64,000 nt of DNA from JBQTII01 sp052387905 (GTDB taxonomy: Bacteria; Actinomycetota; Actinomycetes; Sporichthyales; Sporichthyaceae), in contig JBQTIR010000025.1 of assembly GCA_052387905.1 (NCBI GenBank), forward strand, positions 26,721 to 90,720, given 5' to 3'. The notes under the pieces were generated by a model. The model saw nothing but the letters and a program-made list of their open reading frames with translations, was not told where the DNA came from and did no database searches. How positions within the stretch are numbered: the first letter of the stretch is position 1; each line of letters starts with the position of its first letter. A program made the position numbers and the translations under genes. Shown in pieces: positions 8,522 through 15,479 of this stretch.

Positions 8522-8551
8522 GACCTCTCGCCCTCCGGCGGGGGGTCTTTT
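8522..8551 (+). terminator. Intrinsic terminator in the cimA leader
   Basis: Bases 8522-8530 pair with 8539-8547 (nine pairs, two of them G-U) around an eight-base loop, followed by TTTT at 8548-8551. It lies between the leader peptide and cimA, so it would act as an attenuator. Confidence 0.6.
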
Positions 8552-8619
8552 GCTTGTCAGGGCACCAGTTCGCCATCACAAGCGGGCGGTGAGCCACCCG
8601 GGACAGAGTGGAGTACGAC

Positions 8620-10293
8620 GTGAGCGGCCAGAACAGCGACGCGGATCAGGGCGCGGTATTCAAAGCGGCCCAGGCCTCGAAAACGATGCCGGATGCCTTC
8701 CAGCTCTACGACACCACCCTGCGCGACGGTGCTCAGGGTGAGGGCATGGCGCTCACCGTTGCCGACAAGCTCGCGATCGCCCGCCACCTCGACGACCTCG
8801 GCGTCGGCTTCATCGAAGGCGGCTGGCCGGGTGCGCTGCCCAAGGACACCGAATTCTTCGCCCGTGCACAGAAGGAACTGCACCTGCGCCACGCGGCCCT
8901 GACGGCATTCGGCTCGACCCGCAAAGCGTCCGGCAAGGCCGCCGACGACCCGCAGGTCGCCGCCCTGCGCGAGTCCGGCGCCGGAGTGATCTGCCTGGTG
9001 GCGAAGAGCCACGAGGGTCACGTGCTCAAGGCGCTCAAGACCGACCTCGACGAGAACCTGGAGATGATTCGGGACACCGTCACCCACCTGCGCGCCGAGG
9101 GTCGGCGGGTATTCGTGGACGCCGAGCACTTCTTCGACGGCTACCACACCAACGAGGCCTATGCGATCGAGGTGGTGCGTACCGCGATGGAGGCCGGCGC
9201 CGACGTCGTCGTGCTCTGCGACACCAACGGCGGCATGCTGCCCAGCCAGCTCACCGACGTGGTGCGCAACGTGTTCGATCGGACCAGTGCGCGCCTGGGC
9301 ATTCACTGCCACGACGACGTCGGCTGCGCAGTCGCAAACTCCCTCGCCGCGGTAGAGGCCGGGGTCACGCACGTGCAGGGCGTGATGAACGGCTACGGCG
9401 AGCGCTCCGGCAACGCCAACCTCGCCACCCTCATCGGGAATCTGCAGCTGAAGATGGGTCACTCCGTGCTGCCGATGGGCAAACTCGTCGAGCTCGCCCG
9501 GGTCAGCCACGCCGTCGCCGAAGTCGCCAATCAGACGCCCCGTCAGCACGCTCCCTACGTCGGCAGCAGCGCGTTCGCGCACAAGGCCGGCCTGCACGCC
9601 TCGGCCATCAAGGTCGACCCCGACCTGTACCAGCACATCGACCCGGCGCTGGTCGGCAACGACATGCGCATGCTCGTCTCGGAGATGGCCGGCCGGGCCA
9701 GCGTCGAACTCAAGGGCCGCGAGCTGGGCCACGACCTGAGTGTGAACAAGCCGGCGCTGAACCGGGTCGTGGAGCGGGTCAAGGAACTGGAGGCGCGCGG
9801 TTACTCCTTCGAAGCCGCCGATGCCTCCTTCGACCTGCTGGTCCGCGAGGAGCTCAACCCGGGAGCGGTGCGTACGTTCGAGCTGGAATCGTGGCGAGTC
9901 ATCGTCGACCGCGACGCCACCGGCGCTGTGCGCACCGAGGCCACCGTGAAGGTGCACGCCGGCGGTGAGCGCATCGTCGCCACCGGCGAGGGGAACGGTC
10001 CCGTCAATGCCCTGGACACCGCGCTGCGTCAATCACTGGAGAGGGTCTACCCGGACCTGGCCACCCTAGAACTGGTCGACTACAAGGTCCGCATCATCGA
10101 GGGCTCGCACGGCACCGGCGCTGTCGTCCGGGTTCTGGTGGAGACCACCGACGGCGAGACCGAGTGGGACACCGTCGGCGTCCACGAGAACCTCATCGAG
10201 GCGAGCTGGCAGGCGCTCTCCGACGCCGTCACCTACGGGCTGCTGCGCCACGAGAGCACGGCCGCTGGATCCGCCCTGGACGAGCTGGACTGA
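8620..10293 (+). CDS. cimA: Citramalate synthase (2-isopropylmalate synthase family)
   Basis: 557 residues, DRE-TIM metallolyase. It condenses acetyl-CoA and pyruvate to (R)-citramalate, giving a threonine-independent route to 2-ketobutyrate and isoleucine. LYDTTLRDGAQGEG lies near residues 28-41 and the metal-binding HCHDD follows at about 229. The C-terminal LeuA-type regulatory domain begins near 420. GTG 8620 is preferred because GGAG (8610-8613) is six bases upstream; GTG 8608 in the same frame would add four residues and ATG 8686 would be a shorter choice. It is preceded by the attenuator-like leader and followed by convergent genes six bases away. Confidence 0.92.
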   Translation: MSGQNSDADQGAVFKAAQASKTMPDAFQLYDTTLRDGAQGEGMALTVADKLAIARHLDDLGVGFIEGGWPGALPKDTEFFARAQKELHLRHAALTAFGSTRKASGKAADDPQVAALRESGAGVICLVAKSHEGHVLKALKTDLDENLEMIRDTVTHLRAEGRRVFVDAEHFFDGYHTNEAYAIEVVRTAMEAGADVVVLCDTNGGMLPSQLTDVVRNVFDRTSARLGIHCHDDVGCAVANSLAAVEAGVTHVQGVMNGYGERSGNANLATLIGNLQLKMGHSVLPMGKLVELARVSHAVAEVANQTPRQHAPYVGSSAFAHKAGLHASAIKVDPDLYQHIDPALVGNDMRMLVSEMAGRASVELKGRELGHDLSVNKPALNRVVERVKELEARGYSFEAADASFDLLVREELNPGAVRTFELESWRVIVDRDATGAVRTEATVKVHAGGERIVATGEGNGPVNALDTALRQSLERVYPDLATLELVDYKVRIIEGSHGTGAVVRVLVETTDGETEWDTVGVHENLIEASWQALSDAVTYGLLRHESTAAGSALDELD

Positions 10294-10299
10294 CCGAGG

Positions 10300-10743
10300 T
10301 CAATCCGCCAGCGACACCAGCGCGAGGGTACGCATCGAGGCGATGGTGTGCGAGAGCAGGCCCTTGATCACCATCTTGCGCCCGATCACCTGGCGCACGA
10401 TCCGGATTCCGAGCGGGGAGGCCAGGCCGATGGGGAGGAAGCCGCCCGCCCGGATCCTGAGCTTCGACAGCTCGAGGAGTTGGTCGGAATCCACGTGCAG
10501 CGCGACGTTGGGCTCGCCGACGAGGCCGTTGTAGACGACCGCGCCGTGCTGGCTGAAGTCGATCGTGACCTCGGTCTCGGTATCGGTGCTGATGATGGCC
10601 ACCGGGCGGCGCATCCGCTTGGCCACCTTGATCATGTACGGCTTGTTCTCGAAGTTCTGCTCGAGCAGGGCCTTCATGATGCTCGCCGTGCCGTTCGCCT
10701 CGTCGCCCGCAGCGCAGGTGACGGGGTACTCCTGGGAAACCAT
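10300..10743 (-). CDS. SCP2-like sterol-carrier family protein (tentative)
   Basis: 147 residues, no signal peptide or membrane segment. The middle and C-terminal part (VALHVDSDQLLELS through VIKGLLSH) resembles the SCP2 lipid/acyl-CoA-binding fold, so a role in binding a hydrophobic ligand is possible, but this is weak. The ATG overlaps the stop of the upstream minus-strand gene (TGATG), so the pair is translationally coupled. A TAAACT box six bases before the ATG could be an additional internal promoter. Confidence 0.55.
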   Translation of the reverse strand: MVSQEYPVTCAAGDEANGTASIMKALLEQNFENKPYMIKVAKRMRRPVAIISTDTETEVTIDFSQHGAVVYNGLVGEPNVALHVDSDQLLELSKLRIRAGGFLPIGLASPLGIRIVRQVIGRKMVIKGLLSHTIASMRTLALVSLAD

Positions 10744-11630
10744 CAGGCGAGTTTATCGGCCGGGGCCGTGCTCGGGTGGACCAGCATGCCCGCCACGACA
10801 GTGATCAATTCCTGACGCAGCGGTGCGGCGCGCAGGGCGATCGTCCGCTGGTTCGCGACGTAGGCGGCTCGTCCGGCTTCGGTCTCGATCGGGATCGGTG
10901 AGTACCCGAGGGAGCGCAGGTCGTACGGCGCGGCGCGCATGTCCAGTTCCCGGGTGTCCCGGGCCAGCTCGAAGCAGTCCAGCAACAGCTCCGAGGGCGT
11001 GAACGGGCTGAGTTTGTAGGCCCATTTGTAGAGGTCCATGTTCGCGTGCAGGCAGCCGCCCTGCTCCAGCTCCGCCGCTGTCTCCCGGGTGGGCTGGATG
11101 ACGTTGAGCGGCCGCGCCGCCGGGGTGAAGAAGCGGAACGCGTCGAAATGGGTGCATCGCACGCCGCTGGACTCCACCAGGTCCGCGATCTGCGCGGGTG
11201 GGAGCCGTAGGGGATAGGCCGGGTGGCGGACCTCGTCGGACCGGTAGACCATCGCCCACTCGTGGAGTCCGAAACATCCGAACGCCGGGGGCCGGGCCGC
11301 GGTAGCCCGTAGAAGGCCGTCCACGTAGCGGGCCAGGCAGCCGTGGCGGCCGGCGAGCAGCCCCGGGTCGACCTCGACTCCGTCCGGCCCCCGGCGGTAG
11401 CCCTTCCAGCCCCGGTGCGGTGGGTCACCGGCCAGGGCGACGCCGTGACCGGGGTGCCAGCGCCCCAACGCTGCGGGGGAGTGGGAGTAGTAGGTGAACA
11501 GGAAATCCAGGACCGGGTGCTTCTCCCCGCGCCGCCCGCGCTCGCAGTGCGGGACGGTCCAGCGCGCTGCCCGCTGGGAGTGGGCGGCCATCGCCGCAGT
11601 CCACCGCTGCGGGTCTAGCAGGGTGCTCAC
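10743..11630 (-). CDS. Conserved protein, family often labelled 3-methyladenine DNA glycosylase
   Basis: 295 residues without signal peptide. The motif HPVLDFLFTYYSHSPAALG at about 38-56 and the later GCFGLHEWAMVY and THFDAFRFFTPAA stretches mark a conserved bacterial family. From memory this family is labelled 3-methyladenine DNA glycosylase in actinobacterial genomes, without clear biochemical support. The GTG start has a TACCGT -10 box six bases upstream, so the transcript is probably leaderless. It is divergent from the fumarylacetoacetase-family gene with only 38 bases between starts. Confidence 0.6.
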   Translation of the reverse strand: MSTLLDPQRWTAAMAAHSQRAARWTVPHCERGRRGEKHPVLDFLFTYYSHSPAALGRWHPGHGVALAGDPPHRGWKGYRRGPDGVEVDPGLLAGRHGCLARYVDGLLRATAARPPAFGCFGLHEWAMVYRSDEVRHPAYPLRLPPAQIADLVESSGVRCTHFDAFRFFTPAARPLNVIQPTRETAAELEQGGCLHANMDLYKWAYKLSPFTPSELLLDCFELARDTRELDMRAAPYDLRSLGYSPIPIETEAGRAAYVANQRTIALRAAPLRQELITVVAGMLVHPSTAPADKLA

Positions 11631-11668
11631 CGGTCAACGGTAGGGGAGAGCCCGGGTAGCCTCGCCGG
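11631..11668. promoter_or_regulatory. Divergent leaderless promoters
   Basis: The 38-base gap holds a TAGCCT -10 box (11657-11662, plus strand) six bases before GTG 11669. On the minus strand it holds TACCGT (complement of 11637-11642), six bases before the GTG at 11630. Both transcripts would start at or near the first codon, and the two promoters nearly abut. Confidence 0.65.
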
Positions 11669-12445
11669 GTGCGTATTGCGAGATTCACCCATGACGGCGA
11701 ACAGGCCTTCGGCATCGTGTCCGGCTCCGAGGGTTCTGAGGCGATTGCCGTCATCGCCGGCGACCCGCTCTACACCCTGCTGACCCCGACCGGGGACTAC
11801 CTGCCCCTTGCCGAGGTGAAACTGCTCGCGCCGGTCATCCCACGCAGCAAGGTCATCGGGGTGGGCCGCAACTACGCCGACCACGCCGCCGAGCTGGGCA
11901 ACGAGGTCCCGCCCGAGCCGCTGCTCTTCCTCAAACCGAACACCACCGTGATCGGCCCGGGCGAGGCGATCGTGCACCCGACCCAGTCCACCGAGGTGCA
12001 TTTCGAGGGCGAACTTGCGGTGGTGATCGGGCGACTGTGCCGCGACGTACCGCTGGGACGGGTCGAGGAGGTGATCTTCGGCTACACGATCGCCAACGAC
12101 GTCACCGCGCGGGATCTGCAACGCAGCGACGACCAGTGGACCCGAGCCAAGGGCTTCGACTCCTTCTGCCCGCTCGGACCGTGGATCGTCACCGACCTCG
12201 ACGTCGGCAACCTGGCAGTCACCACGACGCTCAACGGTGAGCTCAAACAAGCCGGGCGCACCGCGTCAATGGTGCACAAGATTCCCGAGCTGATCGCCTA
12301 CATCTCCGCGGTGATGACCCTGCTGCCGGGAGATGTCATCCTCACCGGCACCCCGGCCGGGGTCGGCCCCATGAAGCCCGGAGATGAGGTGTCGGTGACG
12401 GTCGAAGGCATTGGCGCGTTGACGAACTCGGTGGTGGCGCGATGA
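11669..12445 (+). CDS. Fumarylacetoacetate hydrolase family protein
   Basis: 258 residues. FAH-fold enzyme acting on a 2-oxo or beta-diketone acid with divalent metal. VGRNYADHAAELG lies near 66-78. The metal-site glutamates are in HFEGELAVVIGR, and ANDVTARDLQ plus LTGTPAGVGPM follow, all typical of hydroxyhepta-dienedioate isomerase/acylpyruvase-like members. Its specific substrate cannot be read from sequence. The stop overlaps the gltX start (ATGA), an arrangement seen in many actinobacteria, so the two are co-expressed. Confidence 0.88.
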   Translation: MRIARFTHDGEQAFGIVSGSEGSEAIAVIAGDPLYTLLTPTGDYLPLAEVKLLAPVIPRSKVIGVGRNYADHAAELGNEVPPEPLLFLKPNTTVIGPGEAIVHPTQSTEVHFEGELAVVIGRLCRDVPLGRVEEVIFGYTIANDVTARDLQRSDDQWTRAKGFDSFCPLGPWIVTDLDVGNLAVTTTLNGELKQAGRTASMVHKIPELIAYISAVMTLLPGDVILTGTPAGVGPMKPGDEVSVTVEGIGALTNSVVAR

Positions 12446-13932
12446 CGAGCCCCACCGAGGGTGCAGTGCGCGTGCGCTTCGCGCCGTCCCCCAGCGGCGA
12501 CCTGCACGTCGGCAACATCCGCACCGCACTGTACGACTGGGCCTACGCCCGCCACACCGGCGGCACGTTCGTTTTCCGGATCGAGGACACCGACTCCGCC
12601 CGCGTTACGCCCGAGTACATCGCGGCCGCCGTGGATTCCATGCGCTGGCTCGGCCTGGACTGGGACGAGGGGCCGGGGGTCGGCGGGCCGTACGCGCCGT
12701 ACCAGCAATCGCAGCGGCTACACCTGTACACCGAATGGGCACAGCGCTTCCTGGACTCCGGGCACGCCTATCACTGCTACGAAACCCCGGCGGAGGCGCA
12801 GGCGCGCACGGCCCGGCAGAAGGCCGCCAAACTCCCGCTCGGCTACGACGGGCACAGCCGTGATCTGACGGCTCAACAGCGCGCCGCCTATGAGGCCGAA
12901 GGTCGCAAGCCGGTCGTGCGGTTCCGGATGCCGGAAGGCACGACGACCTTCACCGACCTGATCCGGGGCGAGGTCAGCTTCGACAACGCGCTGTATCCGG
13001 ACTTCGTGCTGTTGCGCGATGACGGGTCTCCGCTCTACACCCTCGCCGTGGCCGTTGACGATGTTCTGATGAGGATTTCACACGTCGTGCGCGGAGAGGA
13101 TCTGCTGTCCTCGACGCCCCGTCAGATCGCGGTCTACCGGGCGATGGGGCTGTCGGATGAGCAGCTGCCGGTGTTCGCCCACCTGCCGTTCGTGATGGGC
13201 CAGGACAACGCCAAGCTCTCCAAGCGTCACGGTGCGGTGACCGTAGGTCAGTTCCGGGTGGACGGTTACCTTCCCGAGGCGATGTGCAATTACCTCGCCC
13301 TGCTGGGCTGGTCCCTCGGCGAGGGTGACCGCGAGGAGTTCGACCTGAGTGAGTTGGCTGCGGCGTTCACCCTCGAGCGCGTCAACACCAGCCCGGCCCG
13401 CTTCGATCCCAAAAAGCTGGACTCGATCAACGCGGCCTGGATCCGGCGCCTGGAGCCGGCCGATCTGCAGGCCCGGCTCGCGGGGTTCCTGGCAGCGGCC
13501 GGCCTGGTCGCCGACCCCTTGACGGCGGCACAGGCGCGCAAACTGGCCGGCGCCGCGCCGCTGGTGCAGGAGCGCATGGTCCGCTTGAGCGAGGTCGTCG
13601 ACATGCTCGGCTTCCTGTTCGTGGACTCCGCGACGCTGCGGCGCGACCCCGGCGCCGTCTCCGAGGTGCTCAACGCCGACTCCAAGGCCGTCCTGGAGGC
13701 CGCCATCGCCGCGCTGGAGGGCTTGGCCGAATTTGAGACCGGGGCCATCGAGACAGCTCTGCGCGCGGCGCTGATCGAGGGTTTGGGCCTGAAACCGAAG
13801 ACTGCCTTCGGTGCACTCCGCGTGGCGGTCACCGGGCGCAAGGTCTCTCCGCCCCTGTTCGAATCCCTCGCGCTGCTCGGCCGGGAGGACACCCTGGTCC
13901 GCCTGCGTGCCGGACTCGCGGTGGCAGGTTGA
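12442..13932 (+). CDS. gltX: Glutamyl-tRNA synthetase
   Basis: 496 residues, class I synthetase charging tRNA-Glu. The HIGH-type motif appears as PSPSGDLHVGN (about 13-23) and the KMSKS-type motif as KLSKRHG (about 256-262). The anticodon-binding helical domain occupies the C-terminal 150 residues. The start overlaps the FAH-family gene. It is followed by tRNA-Gln and tRNA-Glu genes, placing the enzyme next to its own tRNA substrate. Confidence 0.97.
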   Translation: MTSPTEGAVRVRFAPSPSGDLHVGNIRTALYDWAYARHTGGTFVFRIEDTDSARVTPEYIAAAVDSMRWLGLDWDEGPGVGGPYAPYQQSQRLHLYTEWAQRFLDSGHAYHCYETPAEAQARTARQKAAKLPLGYDGHSRDLTAQQRAAYEAEGRKPVVRFRMPEGTTTFTDLIRGEVSFDNALYPDFVLLRDDGSPLYTLAVAVDDVLMRISHVVRGEDLLSSTPRQIAVYRAMGLSDEQLPVFAHLPFVMGQDNAKLSKRHGAVTVGQFRVDGYLPEAMCNYLALLGWSLGEGDREEFDLSELAAAFTLERVNTSPARFDPKKLDSINAAWIRRLEPADLQARLAGFLAAAGLVADPLTAAQARKLAGAAPLVQERMVRLSEVVDMLGFLFVDSATLRRDPGAVSEVLNADSKAVLEAAIAALEGLAEFETGAIETALRAALIEGLGLKPKTAFGALRVAVTGRKVSPPLFESLALLGREDTLVRLRAGLAVAG

Positions 13933-13985
13933 GCGCCGCTCGACCCGTGGCCCGGACCGGTGCCGGCGTCGGGTATTCTCGGTCC

Positions 13986-14014
13986 TCGGCGCGAACCCGA
14001 TCGGTTCGCGCCGA
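13986..14014 (+). terminator. Inverted repeat between gltX and tRNA-Gln
   Basis: A perfect 12-bp stem (13986-13997 with 14003-14014) with a five-base loop, five bases before the tRNA-Gln gene. A TATTCT -10-like box at 13974-13979 lies just upstream, so this may be a gltX terminator or a 5' hairpin of the tRNA precursor. Confidence 0.5.
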
Positions 14015-14018
14015 CCCT

Positions 14019-14090
14019 TGGGGTATGGGGTAATTGGCAGCCCGGCTGATTCTGGTTCAGCTAGTCTAGGTTCGAGTCCTGGTACCCCAG
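14019..14090 (+). tRNA. tRNA-Gln (CUG)
   Basis: 72 bases that fold as a cloverleaf. Acceptor TGGGGTA pairs with TACCCCA (14083-14089), followed by discriminator G14090. The anticodon loop TTCTGGT gives anticodon CTG, and the T-loop GGTTCGAGTCC is standard. No CCA is encoded. Confidence 0.96.
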
Positions 14091-14130
14091 CGCTTCACGT
14101 TTCATCAGCTCCACGGCACGTGTTTCACCT

Positions 14131-14203
14131 GGCCCCGTTGTGTAGTGGCCTAGCACGCCGCCCTCTCAAGGCGGTAGCGCGGGTTCGAATCCCGTCGGGG
14201 CTA
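14131..14203 (+). tRNA. tRNA-Glu (CUC)
   Basis: 73 bases. Acceptor GGCCCCG pairs with CGGGGCT (first pair G-U), with discriminator A14203. The anticodon stem CCGCC/GGCGG encloses CTCTCAA (anticodon CTC), and the T-arm contains GGGTTCGAATCCC. No encoded CCA. The adjacent downstream region carries mobile-element remnants. Confidence 0.96.
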
Positions 14204-14212
14204 CATCGAGTG

Positions 14213-14250
14213 GCGAGGTGTGTTCGCGGAAAGCGCGGACCACCTCGCTT
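14213..14250 (+). terminator. Terminator after tRNA-Glu
   Basis: GCGAGGTG (14213-14220) pairs with CACCTCGC (14241-14248) around an inner hairpin, followed by a T-rich TTTCGCTTTG run. Confidence 0.55.
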
Positions 14251-14325
14251 TCGCTTTGTACGGGGGGCCGAGCCCCACCCCCACGGTGCGGTGGCTGGGC
14301 TGGAATGGTGCGTGGCTTCGCACGG

Positions 14326-14565
14326 TCAGCCGGCTTCCCGTCGCAGTTCCTGCTCGATGGCCCGACGGATCCAGGCCGAGACCGAGCGGTCGTCGGCGGC
14401 TGCGGCTTCGCGGACCGCATCCAAAGTCTCGACGGACAGTCGGACGGGGACCGGGTCGGCGAGGCGTTCGCGGCGGCGTCGCAGCGGCGGTCCCTGGGGG
14501 ATCTGGTTGTCAGCCTCGGCGTAGTAGGCGTGCTCCTGCTCGGGAGTCATCGCGGATCGGTTCAT
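14326..14565 (-). CDS. BrnA-like ribbon-helix-helix antitoxin
   Basis: 79 residues from ATG 14565, chosen because GGGAGGA lies directly upstream; the frame extends further but without support. The C-terminal half, VPVRLSVETLDAVREAAA through SVSAWIRRAIEQEL, is a CopG/MetJ-type DNA-binding and dimerisation fold preceded by a charged linker. The start overlaps the end of the upstream small gene by four bases (ATGA). The toxin-first order matches BrnT/BrnA systems. Its likely role is to neutralise the partner and repress the promoter. Confidence 0.65.
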   Translation of the reverse strand: MNRSAMTPEQEHAYYAEADNQIPQGPPLRRRRERLADPVPVRLSVETLDAVREAAAADDRSVSAWIRRAIEQELRREAG

Positions 14566-14870
14566 CTGTCCTCCCGGTATCGCGTCGCCAGGTGTCCGGC
14601 TGCGACGTAACAGCCAATGGGTCGGCATCGCGTCGGATCGCGGGCCTCCGACGGCGCCAGTGGGACCACCAGCACAGCCCCGGCGACCTCGGCGACCATT
14701 AGCCAATGCGCCGGCGGACGGGCCGGATAGAACAGCGGGTCCGCAGCCCAGGCTTCGACGACATCGTCGAGGCCCAGGTGTGGGTGCTTGAACAGGTGAG
14801 CATGCTGATGATCAATCTCGAAAGGGGACTCGTCGTCGAGCGCCTCGATGCTGAACCGCTCCTCGGGCAC
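14562..14870 (-). CDS. BrnT-like toxin candidate
   Basis: 102 residues from GTG 14870 (a TTG at 14876 would add two). FEIDHQHAHLFKHPHLGLDD near the start, a central PLFYPARPPAHWLMVAEVAG stretch and a C-terminal RPIGCYVAAGHLATRYRED match the layout of BrnT ribonuclease toxins, though identity is low. A TACCGT box five bases upstream suggests a leaderless transcript. It is paired with the overlapping RHH gene downstream and sits beside a decayed relaxase gene next to tRNAs, consistent with acquired DNA. Function is inferred from fold and context only. Confidence 0.5.
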   Translation of the reverse strand: MPEERFSIEALDDESPFEIDHQHAHLFKHPHLGLDDVVEAWAADPLFYPARPPAHWLMVAEVAGAVLVVPLAPSEARDPTRCRPIGCYVAAGHLATRYREDR

Positions 14871-14911
14871 GCCCAACGGTATCTGAACCGACTACAAATT
14901 ACTACACGCAC

Positions 14912-15290
14912 TCATCTGCCGAGGTCGATGCCGTCGTCGCGATTCCGGGTGTGATCGACGTTGCGGCGGTAATAGTCGGAGATCCGGCGATGTTCGGTCT
15001 CCCGGGCGGTGCGCTCAATGTCGGCGACGACGAGGAGCTGCCGCGAGGACGATTCCGACGTCGGTGGCGGCGCCCCGAGCGGCGTCGATAGTGGTGGCCC
15101 ACCCGTACTCGGCCTGCGCGGTGACGAAGGCGGTGGGCAGCAAGGTCTTGCCGTGGCCGGTCAAGTCCCCCACAAGCAACCCAGTCTGATCCGCTGTCAG
15201 GATGCGATAGCGGTTCCGCCACTCGCGGCTGGGGATCCAGGTTGTGACGGTTGGGATGACATTCGCGCAAGGAACGCACCTTGCGTCACA
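14912..15290 (-). pseudogene. Remnant of a MobF/TraA-type relaxase-helicase
   Basis: No intact frame. On the minus strand, one frame ending at 15015 reads RNRYRILTADQTG, then LTGHGKTLLP, then YGWATTIDAARGA-DVGIVL. After a shift of one base, the next frame reads RQLLVVADIERTARE and ends at 14912. These pieces, in this order, resemble the C-terminal helicase region of TraA/TrwC relaxases: the strand before the LPAEYV motif, the GYATTIHxAQG motif, then the RQLLYVAMTR motif. The diagnostic Gln is already Arg and the TR motif is lost. It is therefore a decayed 3' end of a conjugative-element gene. Confidence 0.5.
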
Positions 15291-15479
15291 ACGTTGATCG
15301 CTGGCCTACATCGGGCGCGCTGACCCGAGGGGACTAATCGCAGTTGGTGGCCCGATACGACGAGGATCCTGACGGGGTTCTTACGACGTGGGCCCCGGGC
15401 ATTGACCCGTCGCTGCTGCCAGGCGTCAGATGGAGCCGCCCGCATGCGGAGGGCCCGCGCGGGCGCGGAGGCGATCGAG
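15291..15479. other. Spacer without recognisable gene
   Basis: Between the relaxase remnant and the methyltransferase I see no supported coding region. A 7-bp inverted repeat (15266-15272 with 15279-15285) lies at its left edge. No second copy of the tRNA 3' end (attachment site) is visible. Confidence 0.4.

Larger units (their letters stand above)
8428..8551 (+). promoter_or_regulatory. Attenuator-like leader of cimA
   Basis: A possible promoter is TTGCCT (8428-8433), 17 bases, then CACACT (8451-8456), placing transcription start at the GTG of an eight-codon ORF (8463-8489). A 13-bp dyad (8441-8453 with 8463-8475) overlaps the -10 and the leader ORF. A 9-bp hairpin (8490-8498 with 8511-8519) directly follows the leader stop. 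A terminator hairpin with four T residues comes next, then cimA. This is the arrangement expected for translation-coupled attenuation by branched-chain amino acid supply. Confidence 0.65.

Noticed and set aside
8408..8619. T-box riboswitch before cimA
   Set aside because: No T-box core sequence or specifier-loop layout; a leader peptide with Leu-Ile-Ile explains the hairpins better.
14902..15279. 125-residue minus-strand frame in the accessory patch
   Set aside because: Low-complexity Arg/Ser/Pro sequence in the wrong frame relative to the relaxase-like motifs; no ribosome binding site.
14204..15479. Direct copy of the tRNA-Glu 3' end as an attachment site
   Set aside because: I searched by eye for the T-arm sequence GGGTTCGAATCCC and found no second copy in the patch.
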